DNA of 10,703 nucleotides, taken from DAOTZU01 sp034433995. Its GTDB lineage: Bacteria; Chloroflexota; Anaerolineae; UBA1429. This document shows, in pieces, positions 7,956-10,703 of the stretch (position 1 is the stretch's first letter; every line of letters starts with the position of its first letter). The DNA is taken from positions 1 through 10,703 of the forward strand of contig DAOTZU010000228.1 of NCBI GenBank assembly GCA_034433995.1, in the 5' to 3' direction. The notes under the pieces were generated by a model, which was not told where the DNA came from, ran no database searches, and worked only from the letters and a program-made list of their open reading frames with translations. A program made the translations under genes and the position numbers.

Positions 7956-7988
7956 AGACCCGACAGGTCTGCAAAATCTGTCGGGTCT
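7956..7988. repeat. Palindromic intergenic repeat after flxA (possible 3' hairpin)
   Basis: AGACCCGACAG (7956-7966) pairs perfectly with CTGTCGGGTCT (7978-7988): an 11-bp stem with an 11-nt loop. A smaller nested hairpin, AGACC/GGTCT (7956-7960 and 7966-7970), is an alternative. It begins 10 nt after the flxA stop, where a terminator or mRNA 3' end would be expected, but no T-run follows, so factor-independent termination is doubtful. It has the look of a dispersed REP-like palindrome. Copy number in the genome cannot be judged from this window. Confidence 0.65.
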
Positions 7989-8003
7989 GTGGCACGTTAT
8001 TCT

Positions 8004-8143
8004 GAGGGTGTCGAGAAATGCCCCCGTCGGTTAGAAACCGACGTCTGGGGATGTTAAGCCCGCGCCGCGGGCTTGGCAAGCAGAGCCGTCGGATTCCATC
8101 CGACGGCAGGCAAGGCCTCTACACACCTTTTTTCAACACCCTC
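8004..8143. mobile_element. 140-bp MITE-like element with 8-bp target duplication
   Basis: The ends are inverted repeats: GAGGGTGTCGAGAAA (8004-8018) matches the reverse complement of 8129-8143 (GAGGGTGTTGAAAAA) at 13 of 15 positions, including the outer eight. The element is flanked by a perfect direct repeat GTTATTCT at 7996-8003 and 8144-8151, as expected for a transposition target-site duplication. Inside are three hairpins with 3-nt loops: CGTCGGTT/AACCGACG (8025-8032, 8036-8043; extended by CCCC/GGGG across a 3-nt bulge), AAGCCCGC/GCGGGCTT (8056-8063, 8067-8074) and GCCGTCGGAT/ATCCGACGGC (8085-8094, 8098-8107). There is no transposase, so it would be mobilised in trans by an element with similar ends. 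The IS family is not assigned. It lies between the hdr-flx and folate operons. Confidence 0.82.
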
Positions 8144-8156
8144 GTTATTCTGGGCC

Positions 8157-8184
8157 TTGCAAGGCGCGCACAAACTGGTATATT
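8157..8184 (+). promoter_or_regulatory. Predicted sigma70-type promoter for fchA-folD-fhs
   Basis: TTGCAA (8157-8162) and TATATT (8179-8184) are separated by 16 nt, close to the TTGACA/TATAAT consensus. They stand out in an otherwise GC-rich gap, in the only long intergenic region before fchA. Predicted transcription would start near 8190-8192, giving a leader of about 147 nt. The -35 hexamer begins 5 nt after the target duplication of the mobile element, so the insertion lies directly against the promoter. This is prediction by eye only. Confidence 0.5.
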
Positions 8185-8190
8185 ACTAGG

Positions 8191-8337
8191 GAGGTGCTCT
8201 TGGGCACCCTCGGCCGCCCAAGAGACCGGCGCGCAAGATGGCCGTTGGACCCGGCTTGTTGCAGGAGGGTTCTCAGGCCCTTGCGGTTCACTGCCAAGAG
8301 TGCGCATATGCTTGACCCATGAGGAAGGGCGGTGGTG
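8191..8337 (+). promoter_or_regulatory. Structured 5' leader upstream of fchA
   Basis: The predicted transcript leader contains two mutually exclusive pairings: GGTGC/GCACC (8193-8197 with 8204-8208) and the stronger 9-bp CTCTTGGGC/GCCCAAGAG (8197-8205 with 8216-8224). It also holds a 25-codon open frame starting at ATG 8238 and ending at TGA 8313-8315, without a good ribosome site, and an AGGAGG at 8263-8268 with no well-placed start. I do not recognise a known riboswitch; the conserved elements I know of the ZTP (pfl) and tetrahydrofolate riboswitches are not apparent. The leader may be regulatory or simply untranslated sequence. Confidence 0.3.
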
Positions 8338-8967
8338 ATGTTTATCGAAAAACGCGTTACCGAATTCCTTGACGCTTTGGCCTCCAAAGAGCCTGTGCCC
8401 GGCGGGGGCAGTGGCGCTGCCCTGGGTGGCGCACTGGCCGCGGCGCTGGTGAGCATGGTCTGCAACCTGACCATCGGCAAAAAGGGCTATGAGGAGGTGA
8501 GCGCGGCCATGGGCGAGATCCTGGCCGAGAGCGAGGCCCTGCGCCGTGAGCTGCCCCAACTCTTGGAGGCCGATACCCAGGTCTACAGCAAGGTGATGGA
8601 GGCCTACCGCCTGCCCCGCAAGACGCCGGAGGAAAAGGCCACCCGGGAGGCGGCTTATCAGCAGGCCTTGAAGGAGGCCGCCCAGGTGCCCTTGGCCATC
8701 GCCCAGCGCTGCGCCCGGATCGTGGAATTGGCCCTGCCGGCGGCCGAGATGGGAAACCAGTGGGCCGTGAGCGACGCCGGCGTGGGTGCTCTGCTGGCCG
8801 AGGCCTGCCTCCACGCTGCCCTGCTCAATGTGACCATCAACCTGGCCAGCATCACCGATACAGACTATGTGCAGGCGACCAAGGCCAAGATGGCCGCCAT
8901 CACGGCCGGCAAGGACCAACTCAAAGAGCGCGTGCTGGCCATCGTCCATCAGAAAATCGGCGCCTGA
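8338..8967 (+). CDS. fchA: Methenyl-tetrahydrofolate cyclohydrolase (FTCD cyclodeaminase family)
   Basis: A 209-residue protein of the formiminotransferase-cyclodeaminase family (stand-alone cyclodeaminase/FchA size). FchA interconverts 5,10-methenyl-THF and 10-formyl-THF in the cytoplasm. Visible: the family opening FIEKRVTEFLDALASKEPVP, the glycine-rich PGGGSGAALGGALAAALVSM segment with CNLT directly after it, and the conserved C-terminal helical part around AVSDAGVGALLAEA. ATG 8338 is chosen over the in-frame GTGs at 8332 and 8335 because family members start at this point and GAGGAAGGG (8321-8329) is 8 nt upstream. folD begins 12 nt after the stop. A histidine-degradation role (formimino-THF cyclodeaminase) is less likely because the neighbours are folD and fhs. 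Its presence next to folD is meaningful because that FolD lacks a lysine important for cyclohydrolase activity. Confidence 0.9.
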   Translation: MFIEKRVTEFLDALASKEPVPGGGSGAALGGALAAALVSMVCNLTIGKKGYEEVSAAMGEILAESEALRRELPQLLEADTQVYSKVMEAYRLPRKTPEEKATREAAYQQALKEAAQVPLAIAQRCARIVELALPAAEMGNQWAVSDAGVGALLAEACLHAALLNVTINLASITDTDYVQATKAKMAAITAGKDQLKERVLAIVHQKIGA

Positions 8968-8979
8968 AACGGAGGGAGC

Positions 8980-9846
8980 ATGACGGCACAAATCCTTGAT
9001 GGCCGGGCCGTGGCCCAAACCATGGGCGAGGAGATCGCCGCGGCCGTGGCCCAATTTCAGCAGGAACACGGCTGGGCGCCGGGGATCGCCGTGGTACAGG
9101 TGGGGGGCGATCCGGCCTCCTCTTGGTACGTCAAGCAGATCAACAAGAGTTTCACCAAGGCGGGGATGCGCTTCGCCCTGCACACCCTGGAGGAGACGGC
9201 CAGCCCCCAGGCCCTCACCGAGCTCCTCCGTGCCCTGAACAACGATCCGCGCACCAACGGCATCATCGTGCAGATGCCTCTTCCCAAGCATCTGCCCCAA
9301 TCCCTGGTTACCGATACCCTGGATCCGGCCAAAGATGTGGACGGCATCCACCCCATCAACGCCGGGCGGCTGTTGCAACAGAGCGGCGATTTCTACGCTC
9401 CGGCCACACCCGCCGGCGGGATGGAGCTTTTGCGCCGCTACGGCATCGCGCTCCAGGGCAAACACGCCGTGGTGGTGGGGCGCAGCAACATCGTGGGCCG
9501 CCCCATGGCCTTGCTCCTGCTCCATCAACACGCCACGGTGACCATCTGCCACTCGCGCACGCCGGATATCGGCGCCCTCACCCGCCAGGCGGATGTTTTG
9601 GTGGCCGCGGTGGGCAAGGCCAAGATCATCACCGGCGAGATGATCCGTCCGGGCGCCGTGGTGTTGGATTTTGGCGTCAACGTGATCGGTGACAAACTGA
9701 TCGGCGACGTGGATACCGAGGCCGCCATGGAGGTGGCCAGTTATGTCACGCCGGTGCCGGGCGGCACGGGGCCCATGACCAACATCATGCTCATGACCAA
9801 CACTTTGGCGGCCGCCAAACGCCAAGTCGCTGCCTCGGCCAGGTAA
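8980..9846 (+). CDS. folD: Methylene-THF dehydrogenase (FolD) with altered cyclohydrolase site
   Basis: A 288-residue FolD, normally bifunctional: 5,10-methylene-THF to methenyl-THF with NAD(P)+, then hydrolysis to 10-formyl-THF. Start ATG 8980 follows GGAGGGAG. Visible: PASSWYVKQINKS (Y50 conserved), IIVQMPLP with the conserved Gln, KDVDGIHP with the conserved Asp, nucleotide-binding GRSNIVGRPM and CHSRT, and the C-terminal YVTPVPGGTGPMTN block. Ungapped alignment with E. coli FolD around Tyr50 puts Ile54 (ATC, 9139-9141) where the catalytic lysine (Lys54; Lys56 in human MTHFD1) normally sits. From mutagenesis of other FolD enzymes, loss of that lysine impairs cyclohydrolase more than dehydrogenase, so this enzyme may be mainly a dehydrogenase (inference). 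The RSNIVGRP pattern is typical of NADP-linked enzymes, but cofactor use is not proven. fchA is 12 nt upstream and fhs 61 nt downstream. Confidence 0.95.
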   Translation: MTAQILDGRAVAQTMGEEIAAAVAQFQQEHGWAPGIAVVQVGGDPASSWYVKQINKSFTKAGMRFALHTLEETASPQALTELLRALNNDPRTNGIIVQMPLPKHLPQSLVTDTLDPAKDVDGIHPINAGRLLQQSGDFYAPATPAGGMELLRRYGIALQGKHAVVVGRSNIVGRPMALLLLHQHATVTICHSRTPDIGALTRQADVLVAAVGKAKIITGEMIRPGAVVLDFGVNVIGDKLIGDVDTEAAMEVASYVTPVPGGTGPMTNIMLMTNTLAAAKRQVAASAR

Positions 9847-9856
9847 TGGTGAAGAA

Positions 9857-9874
9857 AGGAACGGGCGCGTTCCT
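9857..9874 (+). other. Small hairpin in the folD-fhs gap
   Basis: AGGAACG (9857-9863) pairs with CGTTCCT (9868-9874) around a GGCG tetraloop, 10 nt after the folD stop. A TCTTTT stretch (9886-9891) lies 11 nt downstream, too far for a standard intrinsic terminator. It may moderate read-through or mark an RNA processing site between folD and fhs. The fhs ribosome site AGGAGG (9895-9900) follows. Confidence 0.35.
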
Positions 9875-9907
9875 AGCTATCAAAATCTTTTCGCAGGAGG
9901 TTCCAGC

Positions 9908-10703
9908 ATGCCATCGGATCTAGAGATTGCCCAAGCCGCCAAATTGAAGCCGATTTTGGAGCTCGCTCAGGAGATCGGCCTCAGCCCCAACGATTTGGAG
10001 CCCTACGGCTGGTACAAAGCCAAGGTGCACCTTGACGTGCTGGAGCGCTTCAAGGATAGACCCAACGCCAAGTACATTGACGTCACCGCCATCACCCCCA
10101 CTCCTCTGGGCGAGGGGAAAACCACCACCACCGTGGGCCTGAGCCAGGCTCTGGGCTCACAATTGAAAAAGCGCGTCTTTACCTGCATCCGCCAACCCTC
10201 CATGGGCCCCACCTTTGGCATCAAGGGCGGCGCGGCAGGCGGCGGTTATTCCCAGATCGTGCCCATGGAAGATTTCAACCTGCACCTGACGGGCGATATC
10301 CACGCCGTGGGTGCAGCCCACGACCTGATGGCTGCCGCCATCGACGCCAGAATGATGCACGAGCGCGTGCTGAGCGATAAATCCCTGGCCGCGGCGGGCC
10401 TCAAGCGGCTGAACATTGACCCCTTCTCCATCCTGTGGAACCGGGTGGTGGATGTCTCTGATGTGGCCCTGCGCCAGATCATCATCGGGTTGGGCGGCCC
10501 CCAAAACGGCATGCCGCGCCAATCCGGCTTTGATATTACCGTCGCCAGCGAGGTGATGGCCATCCTCGCCTTGGCCACCAGCCTGCAAGACCTGCGCCAG
10601 CGCCTGGGACGCATCGTCTTTGGCACCGATACCAAGGGCAACCCCTTGACGGCCGAGGTCCTGGGCGTGGCCGGGGCCATGACGGTGTTGCTCAAAGACG
10701 CCC
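9908..10703 (+). CDS. fhs: Formate-tetrahydrofolate ligase, eukaryote-like clade (3' end outside window)
   Basis: The first 265 codons of 10-formyl-THF synthetase, which uses ATP to join formate and THF, the entry step of the Wood-Ljungdahl methyl branch (reversible in formate-producing organisms). ATG 9908 has a strong AGGAGG site with a 7-nt spacer. Visible: the family opening DLEIAQAAKLKPI, the P-loop TPLGEGKTTTTVGL (about 65-78), RQPSMGPTFGIKGGAAGGGY, the MEDFNLHLTGDIHA block and the AAIDAR segment. Full-length family members are about 560-630 residues, so roughly half is missing only because the window ends; no stop or frameshift is seen. The RQPS...GPTFG and FNLHLTGDIHA wording matches my memory of the synthetase domain of human MTHFD1 better than the Moorella-type REPS form. 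It appears to be the third gene of the fchA-folD-fhs operon. Confidence 0.95.
   Translation, partial: MPSDLEIAQAAKLKPILELAQEIGLSPNDLEPYGWYKAKVHLDVLERFKDRPNAKYIDVTAITPTPLGEGKTTTTVGLSQALGSQLKKRVFTCIRQPSMGPTFGIKGGAAGGGYSQIVPMEDFNLHLTGDIHAVGAAHDLMAAAIDARMMHERVLSDKSLAAAGLKRLNIDPFSILWNRVVDVSDVALRQIIIGLGGPQNGMPRQSGFDITVASEVMAILALATSLQDLRQRLGRIVFGTDTKGNPLTAEVLGVAGAMTVLLKDA

Noticed and set aside
7954..8000. Intrinsic terminator after flxA
   Set aside because: The hairpin is strong, but only GTGGCACGTTATT follows; a U-tract is lacking.
8021..8107. CRISPR-like array (repeated CCGTCGG units)
   Set aside because: The repeated units are the arms of hairpins with 3-nt loops, not direct repeats with regular spacers.
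8191..8337. ZTP or tetrahydrofolate riboswitch ahead of fchA
   Set aside because: Expected from gene function, but I could not find the conserved core motifs of either class; a covariance-model search would settle it.
8018..8338. 106-codon + strand open frame across the flxA-fchA gap
   Set aside because: It starts inside the mobile element, reads through its hairpins, has no ribosome site, and encodes no recognisable domain.
8119..9825. Minus-strand open frame of 568 codons opposite fchA and folD
   Set aside because: It lies antisense to two clear family proteins, crosses the promoter and repeat gap, and has low-complexity His/Gly-rich composition.

Overview
The window is GC-rich bacterial DNA. 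Every supported gene is on the + strand, in two adjacent units that both fit anaerobic one-carbon and redox metabolism. The gene content (a giant HdrA-type flavoprotein, Flx/MvhD-type partners, and separate fchA, folD and fhs genes) and the short repeats between genes suggest an uncultured anaerobe, perhaps of the Chloroflexota (Anaerolineae-like). That placement is inference from gene style; no phylogenetic marker is present.

Region 1 (1-7945) is a redox operon: hdrA-like fusion, flxD/mvhD, FlxC-like ferredoxin, flxB, flxA. The first protein enters the window already in frame and runs 1490 codons. It combines an HdrA module, a GltD/NfnB-type NAD(P)H:FAD module spliced between the two ferredoxin motifs of that HdrA, and a second HdrA module with its own N-terminal domain and C-terminal ferredoxins. 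MvhD/FlxD would link HdrA to the FlxABC proteins, which carry an FAD/NAD(P)H and [2Fe-2S] subunit (FlxA) and two [4Fe-4S] subunits. The set resembles the FlxABCD-HdrABC electron-bifurcating systems of anaerobes, but no HdrB or HdrC is visible here. The complex would have two different NAD(P)H entry sites.

Region 2 (7946-8337) is a non-coding gap. It holds an 11-bp-stem palindrome just after flxA, then a 140-bp non-autonomous element with inverted ends, three tandem hairpins and a perfect 8-bp target duplication. A good sigma70-like promoter and a leader of about 147 nt with alternative hairpins follow.

Region 3 (8338-10703) is a tetrahydrofolate C1 operon: fchA (methenyl-THF cyclohydrolase), folD (methylene-THF dehydrogenase/cyclohydrolase) and the first 265 codons of fhs (formate-THF ligase), together the formate to methylene-THF steps of the Wood-Ljungdahl methyl branch or its reverse. 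FolD has Ile at the position of the catalytic lysine needed for cyclohydrolase activity, which may explain why a dedicated cyclohydrolase, FchA, is encoded beside it. Fhs resembles the synthetase domain of eukaryotic C1-THF synthase (RQPS...GPTFG) more than the Moorella-type enzyme (REPS...GP). A plausible overall picture is that the folate genes make or consume NAD(P)H and reduced folates while the Hdr-Flx complex balances NADH, NADPH and ferredoxin.
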